From assembly GCF_027531815.1 (NCBI RefSeq), contig NZ_JAPZSK010000017.1, forward strand, positions 62,001 to 126,000: a stretch of 64,000 nucleotides of DNA, in the 5' to 3' direction. The notes under the pieces were generated by a model. The model did not search any database. It had not been told where the DNA came from and was given only the letters and a program-made list of their open reading frames with translations. The stretch is from Gemmatimonas sp. GTDB taxonomy: Bacteria > Gemmatimonadota > Gemmatimonadetes > Gemmatimonadales > Gemmatimonadaceae. The translations under genes and the position numbers were made by a program. This document shows, in pieces, positions 1 to 8,406 of this stretch; position 1 is the stretch's first letter; each line of letters starts with the position of its first letter.

Positions 1-142
1 CGCCCGGGCGGCGGCCGATGGCTCCGATGCGCAGCGGGCCAGCATTGGGGAGCTCTCGCGCAGTGCCCAGCAGCTCACGCAGGCCGCTGCGCGGCTCCGG
101 GTGCTGGCGCGGCGTCACACGGCGGAGTTCCCTGCGGTGTGA
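1..142 (+). CDS. C-terminal fragment, coiled-coil chemoreceptor-like protein
   Basis: This is the last 46 codons of a gene that begins before the window, read in frame 2 and ending at TGA 140-142. The fragment is Ala/Gln/Ser-rich and helical, with a pattern like IGELSRSAQQLTQAAARLR. That resembles the C-terminal end of methyl-accepting chemotaxis proteins, where such heptads follow the signalling tip. The family call rests only on this short tail and is tentative. The gene overlaps the 3' end of the convergent AraC-type gene by 28 bases. Confidence 0.45.
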   Translation, partial: ARAAADGSDAQRASIGELSRSAQQLTQAAARLRVLARRHTAEFPAV

Positions 143-1074
143 TGGTGTACTGGCGCGCTGATTGCCGTTGCTGGGTACGGCTCCGGCGCATGCGGCTCCG
201 GCGCGCGCGACAACCACGCGGGCGGTGACGCGAAGGGGTCGAATTCGCGCAGCTGGGTGAGATACGGCAGCACCAACTGGTCCCGCATCATCTCCAGCAT
301 GCTCTCGCCGGTGTGCCGACGACGAAACTCGGCGGCGCCAATGCGCAGGGTACCGGAGAGATGACGGGAGAAGCTCTGTGGCGAGGAGTACTCCATGAGG
401 AAGGCCGCCTGGGTGATGCTGCACCCCGGGTTCTCGAGGAGGTGGGCTGCGCGCACCATGCGGGCGGATGCCAGGTAGCGCTTGGGTGTGGGAATGCCGT
501 GGCGGACGAACCGACTCATGAGCGTGGTGGGAAGGACGCCCATGTGCCGAGCCAGCTGTTGCACGGTGGTGAGACTGCGCGGCACGGTAAAGAGCGTCTC
601 GAAGAAGCGCACGCTGGCAGACACCGCTCCCTGCAGATCGCGCCGCAGAACGGCGATGGCGCGGGTGTCGATATCCTGTACGTACTCGGTGGTGACCAGC
701 GTCCGCAGCGTGCGCCATCCGGCCGGGTCGCGCGCATCGACGAGCGTGCGCACCCCATGTTGGCCGAGCGAGAGCAGGGCGGCCGAGCTGCGGGCTTCGT
801 TGCCGGTGAGCAGGGCAACGGCGGGGACGCGCGGAAACTCCCGAACGAGTCGCGCCATGGAGGGGGCGTATTGCTGCTGATAGCGCGACACCGACACGAT
901 GACGGCGGACACCGAATGTGTTCGCAGGTCGTGCAGCACCTGATCAAGAGTGTCGCGGTGCATCGCCACACAACGGCCGTTCGTCAGGGCATCGACGCGT
1001 TGCTGTTCGGATGGGGTGACGAAGGTGACGACGGCGGACGCGCCGCGTGGGCGCGCCTGGTAGCTCGTGGACAT
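115..1074 (-). CDS. AraC-family transcriptional regulator with receiver-like N-terminus
   Basis: A 319-residue protein. The C-terminal half carries an AraC-type double helix-turn-helix: a first HTH near TTVQQLARHMGVLPTTLMSRF and a second near SITQAAFLMEYSSPQSFSRH. The N-terminal half alternates beta strands and helices like a receiver domain, but I see no phospho-acceptor aspartate in the expected place, so the signal may be something other than phosphorylation. A frame-compatible start lies upstream at 1158. I prefer ATG 1072-1074 because GAGGG sits just before it and the first 28 residues of the longer form are low in structure. The gene stands alone, so its target is unknown. Confidence 0.75.
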   Translation of the reverse strand: MSTSYQARPRGASAVVTFVTPSEQQRVDALTNGRCVAMHRDTLDQVLHDLRTHSVSAVIVSVSRYQQQYAPSMARLVREFPRVPAVALLTGNEARSSAALLSLGQHGVRTLVDARDPAGWRTLRTLVTTEYVQDIDTRAIAVLRRDLQGAVSASVRFFETLFTVPRSLTTVQQLARHMGVLPTTLMSRFVRHGIPTPKRYLASARMVRAAHLLENPGCSITQAAFLMEYSSPQSFSRHLSGTLRIGAAEFRRRHTGESMLEMMRDQLVLPYLTQLREFDPFASPPAWLSRAPEPHAPEPYPATAISAPVHHHTAGNSAV

Positions 1075-1283
1075 GACCACCCTCGATCGGTGGGAGTGCG
1101 GGGTTTCGCCACGGGCGCTCATGGGCGCTGGCGGTGAGTGAGCGGGGATGGCCAGCACGGTAGTCGCGCGTGTCAGTCATGTGTCACCGTGACGCGTCAT
1201 CGCGGGCGCCGGCCGCGTGAAATTGATGCCGCCGAGGGGTGAACCGGATGCGCGCGGGGCGGCGATTGCGCGTGCGAGACCGC

Positions 1284-1289
1284 TATATT
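1284..1289 (+). promoter_or_regulatory. -10 element of the RNase P RNA promoter
   Basis: TATATT lies 6 bases before the 5' strand of RNase P helix P1 at 1296. That is where a sigma-70 -10 hexamer would sit if the RNA starts at its mature end. No good -35 is visible at 17 bases upstream. Confidence 0.5.
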
Positions 1290-1295
1290 GCGGAT

Positions 1296-1737
1296 GAACG
1301 GATATCGTCGGCCGGACGGTCGCGAAATCGGGGAACGGGCCTTCGTGGTCACGCCACGATTCCGAGGAAAGTCCGGGCTCCACAGAGCAGGTCGCCAGGT
1401 AACGCCTGGGCACGCACGGCGCGAGCGGTGCGTGACGGACAGTGCAACAGAAAGCAAACCGCCGTCTTCGCGAGAAGGCGGTAAGGGTGAAAGGGTGGGG
1501 TAAGAGCCCACCGCGCGGCTGGCAACAGTCGTGGCACGGCAAACCCCGGCCGGAGCAAGGCCAAATAGGCGGTGAGAGGCGGCTCGCCTCGACCCCGTCG
1601 ATCTGCCTTCGGGCAGACTCGGCGAACCGCGGGTAGGCTGCTGGAGCGTGTCGGTGACGGCACGCCGAGAGGAATGACCGTCCGGTGCACCTCGGTGTAC
1701 CGACAGAACCCGGCTTACAGGCCGGCGGTATCCGTTC
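1296..1737 (+). ncRNA. rnpB: RNase P RNA, bacterial type A
   Basis: Catalytic RNA that trims tRNA 5' ends together with the RnpA protein encoded at 6.1 kb. The universal core is clear: GAGGAAAGTCCGGGCTCC near 1366, the ACAGAA-type segment, and ACAGAACCCGGCTTACAG near the 3' end. The 5' strand of P1 (gaacggatatcgtcggcc, 1296-1313) pairs with the 3' strand (1720-1737) over 18 positions with only G-U wobbles, and this defines both ends. At about 442 nt it is at the long end for type A, with extra stem-loops such as GATCTGCCTTCGGGCAGAC. The flanking genes are unrelated. Confidence 0.96.
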
Positions 1738-1761
1738 AACTCCTGTTTCGGGTTTGGGGTC

Positions 1762-2652
1762 TTGGGTTCTGCGCTCATCGGTACGGCGCGTCGCGCGATG
1801 GCGTCGGCGTTGTTGCTCACCGCCTGTGGCGGGGGTGGAGCGCGCGTGTCCACCGCGGCGGCCCCGGCCCCCGATACGGCGCCGGCGCCACCGTCCGCGG
1901 TGCCGGCCGTCGTGCGCGTATCGCTGCCGGCGCGGCTCGTCAGCACGACCTGGCGAGTCCAGTCATCCGCGCGAGTGGCCCTCGCCGGTGGCGGCGGGGA
2001 ACAGCGCATTGACAGCTACGCGCTCGTCTCCTGGTCGGCCGAGCGACAGCCGCATGGCGCCCTGCGGGCCAGCGGCCAGGTGGATTCCTTCACGGTGCGC
2101 AGCGGGCTGGACAGCCGACGCACGGCTCCGGTTCCGACCATGCCGGCGCTTATCCTGCTGGACGCGACGCTGGACAGCGGCGCGGTTCGGGTCTCCACGC
2201 GCCCCCCGTTAGCCAACGAATGCGATCGTCCGGAAGCGAGCGCTGCGGCGCTGGCGCGCGATCTGCTCGTGCGGGTCCCGAACGGTGTTGCGGTCGGCGA
2301 TCGATGGCGAGACAGCGTGGTGACGCTTACCTGTCGCAGTGGTGTTCCTATGGTTGTCCAAACCACCGTGCTCTCTCAGCTGGAGGATCTGACCGACGAG
2401 ATGCTGGTGGTACGTCGGGACCTTGCCGCCCGGTATCAGGGGAAGGGCGGAACGGCCTTCAGGACGCTCGAACTGACGGGCACCGGGGTAGGAGTCCAGC
2501 GCGCCCGCGTTCATGCGCTGCGGGGCACCCTGGAGCGCCTGGATGGCATGATGACACTGACGTTGCAGGCCACGGAGCGCACCCCCGGGAATGCCCCGCG
2601 CAGTCAGCAGATCGTGCAGCGCACGGAGTTCTCGGCGGTGCGGGCGCGCTGA
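1762..2652 (+). CDS. Hypothetical lipoprotein
   Basis: A 296-residue protein with a lipoprotein signal: two arginines, a short hydrophobic run and the lipobox LLTAC, with the modified Cys at residue 22, then an Ala/Pro/Thr-rich linker. The remainder is predicted beta-rich with one internal Cys pair region (ECDRPEAS, LTCRSG). I recognise no family. The chosen start is TTG 1762 with GGGG just upstream. ATG 1798 would leave too short a positive segment before the lipobox, but cannot be excluded. It follows the RNase P RNA on the same strand and is convergent with dnaN, with an inverted-repeat element between them. Confidence 0.7.
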   Translation: MGSALIGTARRAMASALLLTACGGGGARVSTAAAPAPDTAPAPPSAVPAVVRVSLPARLVSTTWRVQSSARVALAGGGGEQRIDSYALVSWSAERQPHGALRASGQVDSFTVRSGLDSRRTAPVPTMPALILLDATLDSGAVRVSTRPPLANECDRPEASAAALARDLLVRVPNGVAVGDRWRDSVVTLTCRSGVPMVVQTTVLSQLEDLTDEMLVVRRDLAARYQGKGGTAFRTLELTGTGVGVQRARVHALRGTLERLDGMMTLTLQATERTPGNAPRSQQIVQRTEFSAVRAR

Positions 2653-2689
2653 GCATGGTGTCGCGGCCGTCCGGTGGGCCGGCCGTTTA

Positions 2690-2785
2690 TGACAAGGGAG
2701 GGGGCAGGGGGAAGGTGGTCAGGAGGATGGGGGAAGTTCTTGCCCCTGCTCCCTGAATGCCTTCCGCCTGCCCCCTCCCTTGTCA
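2690..2785. repeat. Purine-rich inverted repeat, copy 1
   Basis: The 26-base left arm (2690-2715, starting TGACAAGGGAGGGGGCAGGG) is matched by its reverse complement at 2760-2785 with one mismatch, around a 44-base spacer. It lies between convergent genes. GC-rich hairpins flank it (around 2665-2686, and GCGCGCCCCCGGCGCGCGC on the right). As a transcript it would fold into a very stable stem and could end transcription in both directions. Related copies lie at 36998 and 48785. Confidence 0.85.
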
Positions 2786-2819
2786 CCCCACGCGCGCCCC
2801 CGGCGCGCGCACCATCCAA

Positions 2820-3932
2820 TCAGTCCATCAACCGCAGGGGCATGACCAGGCAGAGGTACTTGGCCGGATCGTCCCACCCTTCGGGCTCGATCGTTGCGGC
2901 GCGCTCCGGCGCCTTGAAGGTGAGGCGCACCTGCTCGGTGGGCATGAAGCGGAGGATCTCGAGCAGGTAGGTGGCGTTGAAGCCGATATCGAGCTGGTCG
3001 CCCGTGTAGTTGACCGGGAGTTCGTCGCTGGCTTCCCCAAGATCGGGGGTGGTGACGCTGAACTTCAGCATGCCGGCGTTGAAGGACATCTTGATGCGGT
3101 GCGTCTGATCGCTGGCAATGACGCTCATGCGCTTGAGCGCCTGCGTGAGCGCGGCCTTGTCGGCGAGGGCGTAGCGATCGTTGTCCTTCGGGATGACCTG
3201 CTCGTAGTTGGGATACGGGCCTTCCACGAGGCGTGTGAACACCGACGTGAACGGCGAGCGGAAGCCCAGGTGATTGTCACCGCGCGCGATCTCGAGTTCT
3301 TCTTCGGCGGGGAAGAGGCGACGGATTTGTTCGAGCGCCTTGGGGGGCACAATGAGATCGCCCGGCGGCGCACTGCTGGCTTCGACCGGCAGCTCCATCT
3401 TGGCCAGCCGATGGCCGTTGGTGGCCACCATGCGCATGCGCTCCTCACGCAGCTCCCAGAGCACGCCGTTGAGAATGGGGCGCGACTCTTCGGTGCTCAC
3501 GGCGAAGGCGGTGTGGGCGATGAGCTTCTGCAGCTCCCCCGACCTGACGCGCCACGAGTCGTTGAAGCGCACGCTGGGGAACGTGGGGAACTCGTCGCGG
3601 GGCAACCCCAGCAGCTTGAACTTGGATCGGCCGCACTCGAGCGTCACCCGCTGCTCGCCGCTCGCCGCGATCTTCACCGGCGATGGGGGGAGCTCGCGGG
3701 CAATCTCGCTGAGCTTCTTGGCGGGAATGGTGATGGCGCCAGGCGTTTCGACATCGGCACTGACTTCTGTGCTGACGGCGATGTCGAGGTCGGTCGCTGA
3801 GAACCGGATACCGCGATCGGTGGTCTCGACGAGCAAATTGGCCAGCACCGGCAAGGTGGTCTTGGCCGGTACGGCAGCGGTCACGGCCTGGAGGCCTTCC
3901 TGCAGCTTCTCACGCGAGATCGTGAACTTCAT
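2820..3932 (-). CDS. dnaN: DNA polymerase III beta subunit (sliding clamp)
   Basis: A 370-residue processivity clamp that encircles DNA and tethers polymerase III and partner proteins such as MutS. The length matches the family, and the sequence follows it end to end: MKFTISREKLQEGLQAV at the start, IPAKKLSEIARELP and the three repeated clamp domains, and a C-terminal VMPLRL motif that forms the partner-binding pocket. The gene lies downstream of dnaA on the same strand, separated by 233 bases that may carry origin elements. Confidence 0.98.
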   Translation of the reverse strand: MKFTISREKLQEGLQAVTAAVPAKTTLPVLANLLVETTDRGIRFSATDLDIAVSTEVSADVETPGAITIPAKKLSEIARELPPSPVKIAASGEQRVTLECGRSKFKLLGLPRDEFPTFPSVRFNDSWRVRSGELQKLIAHTAFAVSTEESRPILNGVLWELREERMRMVATNGHRLAKMELPVEASSAPPGDLIVPPKALEQIRRLFPAEEELEIARGDNHLGFRSPFTSVFTRLVEGPYPNYEQVIPKDNDRYALADKAALTQALKRMSVIASDQTHRIKMSFNAGMLKFSVTTPDLGEASDELPVNYTGDQLDIGFNATYLLEILRFMPTEQVRLTFKAPERAATIEPEGWDDPAKYLCLVMPLRLMD

Positions 3933-4165
3933 GCCCGGAATTGTGGAAGGACTGCTGGTGCCTGCTGTTTAAAAGCAGACTTAGATAGAAAACCAGTAGT
4001 AGCAGCAGGGGGTGTGGGCTTGTTTACAAACGCTGCAAGCTACGCGTTTTCAGTCACTTCCGCCATACCACCTCATGTGGACATCCTGTGGGGTGCTGGA
4101 GGTACTCCCCGGCGGCACACAGTGGGGGGGTGGGCCAATGTGGGGTCGTGTGGAGCGGCGGGGAT
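3933..4165. other. dnaA-dnaN intergenic region, possible origin unwinding element
   Basis: An AT-richer stretch (3961-3993, including TTTAAAA and TTAGATAGAAAA) is followed by five NAG triplets (CAG TAG TAG CAG CAG, 3994-4008), a G run, and TGTGGGCTT at 4013. This order resembles the basal unwinding element described for Bacillus (AT-rich, DnaA-trios, G/C stretch, DnaA box), although only two triplets match the trio consensus. Four more TGTGG cores in the same orientation lie at 4076, 4087, 4139 and 4149. No full-consensus DnaA box is present in this gap. Confidence 0.4.
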
Positions 4166-5584
4166 TCAGGAGCCCAGCTGACCGGTTGTCCGCAGGGTTT
4201 CCAACATGCTCCGCACCTTCAGCACCCGCTCGGCGAACCCCGTCTCCGCGGCCATGTCTTCGGCCACGCGCTCCAGGGAGTGGATGACCGTGGAGTGATC
4301 GCGACCCCCGAAGGCGTTGCCGATCTCCACCAGCTGCAGCGCCAGCAGCTCCCGACACAGATACATGGCAATCTGCCGCGGCACGGTGAGCTGCTTGGTG
4401 CGCGTCTTGGAGCGCAGGCCATCCGGCGTCACGCCCCACTCGCGGGCCACGACCTGCTGAATGGTGGCGACGGTGATGGTGGTGGGCGGGACGTCGGGGA
4501 AGTCGGAATGCGTGGCGCCGCGCAGCTTGTCGCGCAGCGCCTCCCGCGCGAGGTCCACGGAGATGTCGCGGTGCTTGAGGGAGGCGTAGGCCAGCAGCTT
4601 GATGATGGACCCTTCGAGCTCGCGGACCGACGACTTCACATGCTGGGCGATGAACTCGATGACTTCGTCGGGGATGGTGAGTTCGAGGTGATCGAGACTC
4701 GCCTTCTTCTTGAGGATGGCGATGCGATGCTCGAAGTCGGGCGAATCGACGTTGGCGACCATCCCCCACTCGAAGCGCGAGACGAGGCGCGACTCGAGTC
4801 CGGGGATCTCTTTCGGGGGCCGATCGGAGGTCAGCACGATCTGTCGTCCGGCCTCGTAGATGGCGTTGAAGGTGTGGAAGAACTCCTCCTGGGTGCTCTC
4901 CTTCCCCTTCAGGAACTGCACGTCGTCCACCAGCAGCAGGTCGATTTCGCGGAAGCGACGGCGGAAATCGCCCATCTGGCCGGTCTGGATGGCGCCGATG
5001 AACTCGTTGGTGAACTGCTCGGTGCCGACGTAGGCGATGCGCAGGGCGGGGGTGCGCCGCAGCTGTTCGTGGGCGATGCCCTGCATGAGGTGGGTCTTGC
5101 CGAGCCCGGTCTCGCCGTAGATGAAGAGGGGATTGTAGACCTTGCCGGGCGCCTGGGCGGCGGCCTGGGCGGCGGCGGCGGCGACATCGTTCGACTTGCC
5201 GATGACGAACTGGTCGAAGGTGTACCGCGGGTTGAGTGGCGTAGACATGCGCGATTGCTGCGCCACTGGTGGCGCGACAATCGGGGCTGGAGGAGGCGCC
5301 ACGAACATGTCCATCTGGACCCGCCCCACCCGCTCCTCGTGCACCTTGAAGCGGATCTTGATGGGATGTCCAAGCGCGACCGGGGCAAAGGTCGCGAGCA
5401 GGTCGGCGTGCTTCGAGTCGCTCCAGTCGGCGGAGAACTGGTCCGGGGCGCCAATGACGAGCGTGTCGCCTTCGACCGCGATGGCGTCGGTGGGCTCGAG
5501 CCAGGTACGGTACGTCTGCTCCGGAAGCACCTGCCGCGCCCGTTGGCGCAGGCGATCCCAGATTTCAGCAGGCGATAGCGACAT
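4166..5584 (-). CDS. dnaA: Chromosomal replication initiator protein DnaA
   Basis: A 472-residue AAA+ initiator that binds DnaA boxes and opens the origin. Domain I is at residues 1-80 (EIWDRLRQRARQVLPEQTYRTWLEP) and a Pro/Ala linker at about 95-115. The AAA+ core follows, with Walker A GETGLGKT at 157-164 and Walker B LLVDD at 217-221. The C-terminal box-binding helix carries the signature FGGRDHSTVIHSLERV. The length is normal. A perfect DnaA box lies 59 bases upstream of the start, inside the probable promoter, so autoregulation is likely. dnaN follows on the same strand. Confidence 0.98.
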   Translation of the reverse strand: MSLSPAEIWDRLRQRARQVLPEQTYRTWLEPTDAIAVEGDTLVIGAPDQFSADWSDSKHADLLATFAPVALGHPIKIRFKVHEERVGRVQMDMFVAPPPAPIVAPPVAQQSRMSTPLNPRYTFDQFVIGKSNDVAAAAAQAAAQAPGKVYNPLFIYGETGLGKTHLMQGIAHEQLRRTPALRIAYVGTEQFTNEFIGAIQTGQMGDFRRRFREIDLLLVDDVQFLKGKESTQEEFFHTFNAIYEAGRQIVLTSDRPPKEIPGLESRLVSRFEWGMVANVDSPDFEHRIAILKKKASLDHLELTIPDEVIEFIAQHVKSSVRELEGSIIKLLAYASLKHRDISVDLAREALRDKLRGATHSDFPDVPPTTITVATIQQVVAREWGVTPDGLRSKTRTKQLTVPRQIAMYLCRELLALQLVEIGNAFGGRDHSTVIHSLERVAEDMAAETGFAERVLKVRSMLETLRTTGQLGS

Positions 5585-5642
5585 TGGCGACTCGAGCGGT
5601 GGCGAACGGAAGCGACGCGGGCGGCGAAGGTACCCCGTTTAT

Positions 5643-5651
5643 TGTGGATAA
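5643..5651 (-). promoter_or_regulatory. Consensus DnaA box in the dnaA promoter
   Basis: The minus strand reads TTATCCACA, an exact match to the DnaA box consensus. On that strand TTGTAC and TTGACT lie just upstream and ATAAAC overlaps its end, so the box sits between or over likely -35 and -10 elements of dnaA. Binding there would repress dnaA, and the site may also belong to the origin. Confidence 0.75.
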
Positions 5652-5783
5652 GTCAATTGGTACAACCCGCGTGAGTTGGGCGGCGCCGGCGCGCCGATAC
5701 GTGTTGGCAAGCAAGTGGACCTGTTGATGCTCAAGTCGTTGTCCGGAGCTAGTTTAGAAGTGCCATTCCGGCGCAGACGCCCC

Positions 5784-5812
5784 TTGACCCTCACCACGGG
5801 CCCGGATACATT
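5784..5812 (+). promoter_or_regulatory. Sigma-70-type promoter of the rpmH operon
   Basis: TTGACC (5784-5789), a 17-base spacer, then TACATT (5807-5812). Spacing and hexamers fit the housekeeping consensus well. Transcription would start near 5819, giving a leader of about 95 bases before rpmH. The rest of the 329-base dnaA-rpmH gap shows only the DnaA box. Confidence 0.65.
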
Positions 5813-5913
5813 CCGAGGCTCGACGGGATTGCGCTACGTGCGCGGCCTGTCCACCACGCTGACGTTGCGCCGGCATTCCGGCTCGTTTTCACTCGTTCTT
5901 CGTAGAGTTCGCC

Positions 5914-6111
5914 ATGGGCAAGCCCACTTATCGTCCGCGCAACACGCGTCGCATCCGTAAGCACGGCTTCCGTGCGCGCATGGAGACGAAGTGGGGTCGC
6001 GCCGTCCTCGCTCGTCGCCGCAAGAAGGGGCGCAAGCAGCTCACCGTCCAGCTCCCGTCCAAGTACGCTTGGCGCCTGAGTCCCGCGCCTTCCCGCGTCC
6101 GCTTCGGCTGA
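5914..6111 (+). CDS. rpmH: Ribosomal protein bL34
   Basis: The large-subunit protein is clear from the HGFRARM and [18 protein letters not shown] segments. It is 65 residues, longer than the usual 44-50. The extra 15 or so C-terminal residues ([17 protein letters not shown]) are read over the start of rnpA. It is the first gene of the operon rpmH-rnpA-yidD-yidC-mnmE and is divergent from dnaA. The N-terminal [15 protein letters not shown] is slightly extended compared with typical MKRTYQP starts. Confidence 0.96.
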   Translation: MGKPTYRPRNTRRIRKHGFRARMETKWGRAVLARRRKKGRKQLTVQLPSKYAWRLSPAPSRVRFG

Positions 6112-6437
6112 CGCGCGGCACCGACCTCGAACGGGTTCGTCACGAAGGGAAGCGAGTGCGCACCGCGTCACTGGACGTGCGCGCCACCGCTTCCCTTCAT
6201 GCGTTATCGCGCGTCGGGTTTGTCGTGCCCAAGTACAAGCACTCCGGGGTGGCGCGGAACCTGGTGAAACGCCGCCTGCGGGAGCTCGTACGGCTCCGCA
6301 TGCTCGGCCTCCTGCAGGAGCACCCCCCACTCGATGTGGTCGTGCGCGTTTTCCCCTCTGCCTACGACCGCGACTTCGCGGTGCTCGGCGGGGAGCTGGA
6401 GCAGGCCATCCGCCAGCTGCTCAAGCGGGTTGGGTAA
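6069..6437 (+). CDS. rnpA: Ribonuclease P protein component
   Basis: A small basic protein that binds the RNase P RNA (encoded at 1.3 kb) and helps it hold pre-tRNA. The RNR-type motif is present as [11 protein letters not shown], with [16 protein letters not shown] at the start and [14 protein letters not shown] before it. The frame is open back to ATG 5991 inside rpmH. Family length (about 120 residues) favours a TTG start at 6069, giving 122 residues and a 43-base overlap with rpmH. A longer 148-residue form starting at 5991 is possible, as in Thermus, where rnpA overlaps rpmH heavily. No clear Shine-Dalgarno decides between them. Confidence 0.9.
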   Translation: MAPESRAFPRPLRLTRGTDLERVRHEGKRVRTASLDVRATASLHALSRVGFVVPKYKHSGVARNLVKRRLRELVRLRMLGLLQEHPPLDVVVRVFPSAYDRDFAVLGGELEQAIRQLLKRVG

Positions 6438-6444
6438 GCCGAGC

Positions 6445-6657
6445 ATGGTGCGGCAGCTCTTCATCCTGCTCGTGCGCGGCTATCAGGTCGCCCTCTCGCC
6501 CATCTTCGGTGGGGCGTGCCGCTATTATCCTTCCTGTTCCGCCTACGCCATCGAAGCGCTGGAGAAGCATGGCGCGTGGCGCGGGGGGTGGATGGCGTTG
6601 CGCCGCATTGGCCGCTGCCATCCGTTCCGCCCAGGCGGATTCGACCCGGTGCCCTGA
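6445..6657 (+). CDS. yidD: Membrane protein insertion efficiency factor YidD
   Basis: A 70-residue protein with the family signature: ILLVRGYQVALSP, then CRYYPSCSAYAIEAL with its conserved cysteines, then RIGRCHPFRPGGFDPVP. YidD is a peripheral inner-membrane protein that aids YidC-dependent insertion. It starts 7 bases after the rnpA stop and precedes yidC, the usual order. Confidence 0.95.
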   Translation: MVRQLFILLVRGYQVALSPIFGGACRYYPSCSAYAIEALEKHGAWRGGWMALRRIGRCHPFRPGGFDPVP

Positions 6658-6741
6658 CGCGATCGCTTGCCGGACCCTCCCGCCGGGATTCGCCGTCGGG
6701 CCAACCGGACAGGGACATTCCAGCGCCACTCTCAATTTCCC

Positions 6742-8406
6742 ATGGAACCACGTCGTATCGTTCTGGCTGTCGTGCTGATGGCGGCCGTGCTGCTCGTCAC
6801 GCCGTACCTCTTCCCCACGCCCACGCCGGTCCCGGGCGCCCGGAAGGCCACGGCGGATTCGGCACAGACCGTGTCCGACAGCAGCGCCCCGAGCGTGCGT
6901 GGTGCCGTGGCCGGCGACGCGCTGGGCGTGCCGGTGGCGCCAGCCGAGCCGGCGGTCGTGCTGCCGGTCGATACCGCGGTGGTGAACACCGCCGTGGCCG
7001 ACTACCGCACCACGAGCAAGGGCGCCGCGCTCATTGGCGCATCGCTGACGCAGTTTCAGGCGCTGTCGAACGGGGGACGGACCCGCAGCGGCACCGTGGA
7101 GCTCGCGCTCCCCAACGAGCGCATGCTGGGGTATCGCCTCGTCGTGCCCGGCGACACGATCGACCTCACCACGCAGACGTTCCGTTCCACGCAGTCGGCT
7201 GACGGCGACAACACCGTCATCACCTACGAGGCGGATCTGGCGGGGCGGCTGGTCTCGATCCGCTACTCCTTCCTTCCCGACAGCTATCGCGTGAACGTCG
7301 CGGCGGCGGTCGCCGGGGTGCCCGAGAACAGCTACCTGCTGGTGGACCTGCCCACGGGGTTCCGCAGCTCCGAGTCGGACACTACCGAAGACCATTCGCA
7401 TCTGGCGTACGCGTACAAGCCGGAGCTGTCGGGCGCCGAGGGGATCGCCTTCCACTCCGTCGACCCGGGCGAGCGCGAAATCGACGCCGGTCCCATTACC
7501 TGGGGCGTCGCGAAGAACAAGTATTTCATCGTGGGCGTGCTCGCTCCCAAGGGGGGCACCCCTTTCGCCGAGATCAACGTGACCGGCGGGCCACGCATCA
7601 ACGATGAGGCGGTGCGCGGGCAAGCCACCCTGGTCACCCCACTCAAGGCCGGCAACGCCGCCTTCGAAGTCTATGTCGGCCCGCAGGAGTTCAAGCGGCT
7701 GGTGGCGCTGGGGCGCGAATTCGAAACGTCCAACCCCTACGGCGGCTGGATCCAGGGAATCGTGCAGCCCTTCGCCACGATCGTCATTCGCCTGCTCTTG
7801 TGGATGAAGAGCACGCTCGGGCTGTCGTACGGCTGGATCCTCGTGATCTTCGGTGTGGCCATCCGCATCATTCTCTGGCCGCTCAACCAGAAGGCCATGC
7901 GCAGCAGTATGCAGATGCAGCGTATCCAGCCCGAACTGCAGGCCATCCAGACGCGCTACAAGAACGAGCCGCAGAAGTTGCAGGCCGCCATGATGGAGCT
8001 CTACAAGGAGCACGGCATGAGCCCGTTCAGCTCGCTCTCGGGGTGCTTGCCCATGCTCATCCCGCTGCCGGTGTTCTTCGCGCTCTTCTTCGTCTTCCAG
8101 AACACCATCGAGTTCCGCGGTGTGCCGTTCCTCTGGTTCCCGGACATCTCGGTGAAGGACCCGTACTACATCATTCCCGTGCTGGTGGCAGCCACGACCA
8201 TGCTCATGTCGTGGATCGGCATGCGTGGCCAGAAGGGCAATGAGCAGCAGAAGATGATGATGTATCTGATGCCCGGCATCATGCTGGTCTTCTTCTTCAG
8301 CATGGCGTCGGGGCTCAACCTGTACTACTTCATCCAGAACCTCGCGTCGCTGCCGCAGCAGTGGCTCATTTCGCAGGAGCGCACCAAGCCGCTGGTGAAG
8401 GGATGA
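6742..8406 (+). CDS. yidC: Membrane protein insertase YidC
   Basis: A 554-residue insertase of the Gram-negative type. An N-terminal membrane anchor (RRIVLAVVLMAAVLLVTPYLF) is followed by a low-complexity linker and a large periplasmic beta domain to about residue 330. The conserved five-helix core follows, including the hydrophilic-groove arginine in VAIRIILWPLNQKAM and PLPVFFALFFVFQ. The large periplasmic domain supports a diderm envelope. ATG 6742 is preferred because the anchor starts right after it. The stop codon overlaps the mnmE start as ATGA. Confidence 0.97.
   Translation: MEPRRIVLAVVLMAAVLLVTPYLFPTPTPVPGARKATADSAQTVSDSSAPSVRGAVAGDALGVPVAPAEPAVVLPVDTAVVNTAVADYRTTSKGAALIGASLTQFQALSNGGRTRSGTVELALPNERMLGYRLVVPGDTIDLTTQTFRSTQSADGDNTVITYEADLAGRLVSIRYSFLPDSYRVNVAAAVAGVPENSYLLVDLPTGFRSSESDTTEDHSHLAYAYKPELSGAEGIAFHSVDPGEREIDAGPITWGVAKNKYFIVGVLAPKGGTPFAEINVTGGPRINDEAVRGQATLVTPLKAGNAAFEVYVGPQEFKRLVALGREFETSNPYGGWIQGIVQPFATIVIRLLLWMKSTLGLSYGWILVIFGVAIRIILWPLNQKAMRSSMQMQRIQPELQAIQTRYKNEPQKLQAAMMELYKEHGMSPFSSLSGCLPMLIPLPVFFALFFVFQNTIEFRGVPFLWFPDISVKDPYYIIPVLVAATTMLMSWIGMRGQKGNEQQKMMMYLMPGIMLVFFFSMASGLNLYYFIQNLASLPQQWLISQERTKPLVKG

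Noticed and set aside
2757..3800. Long plus-strand open frame opposite dnaN
   Set aside because: Antisense shadow of a highly conserved gene. The sequence is His/Arg/Glu-rich without family features.
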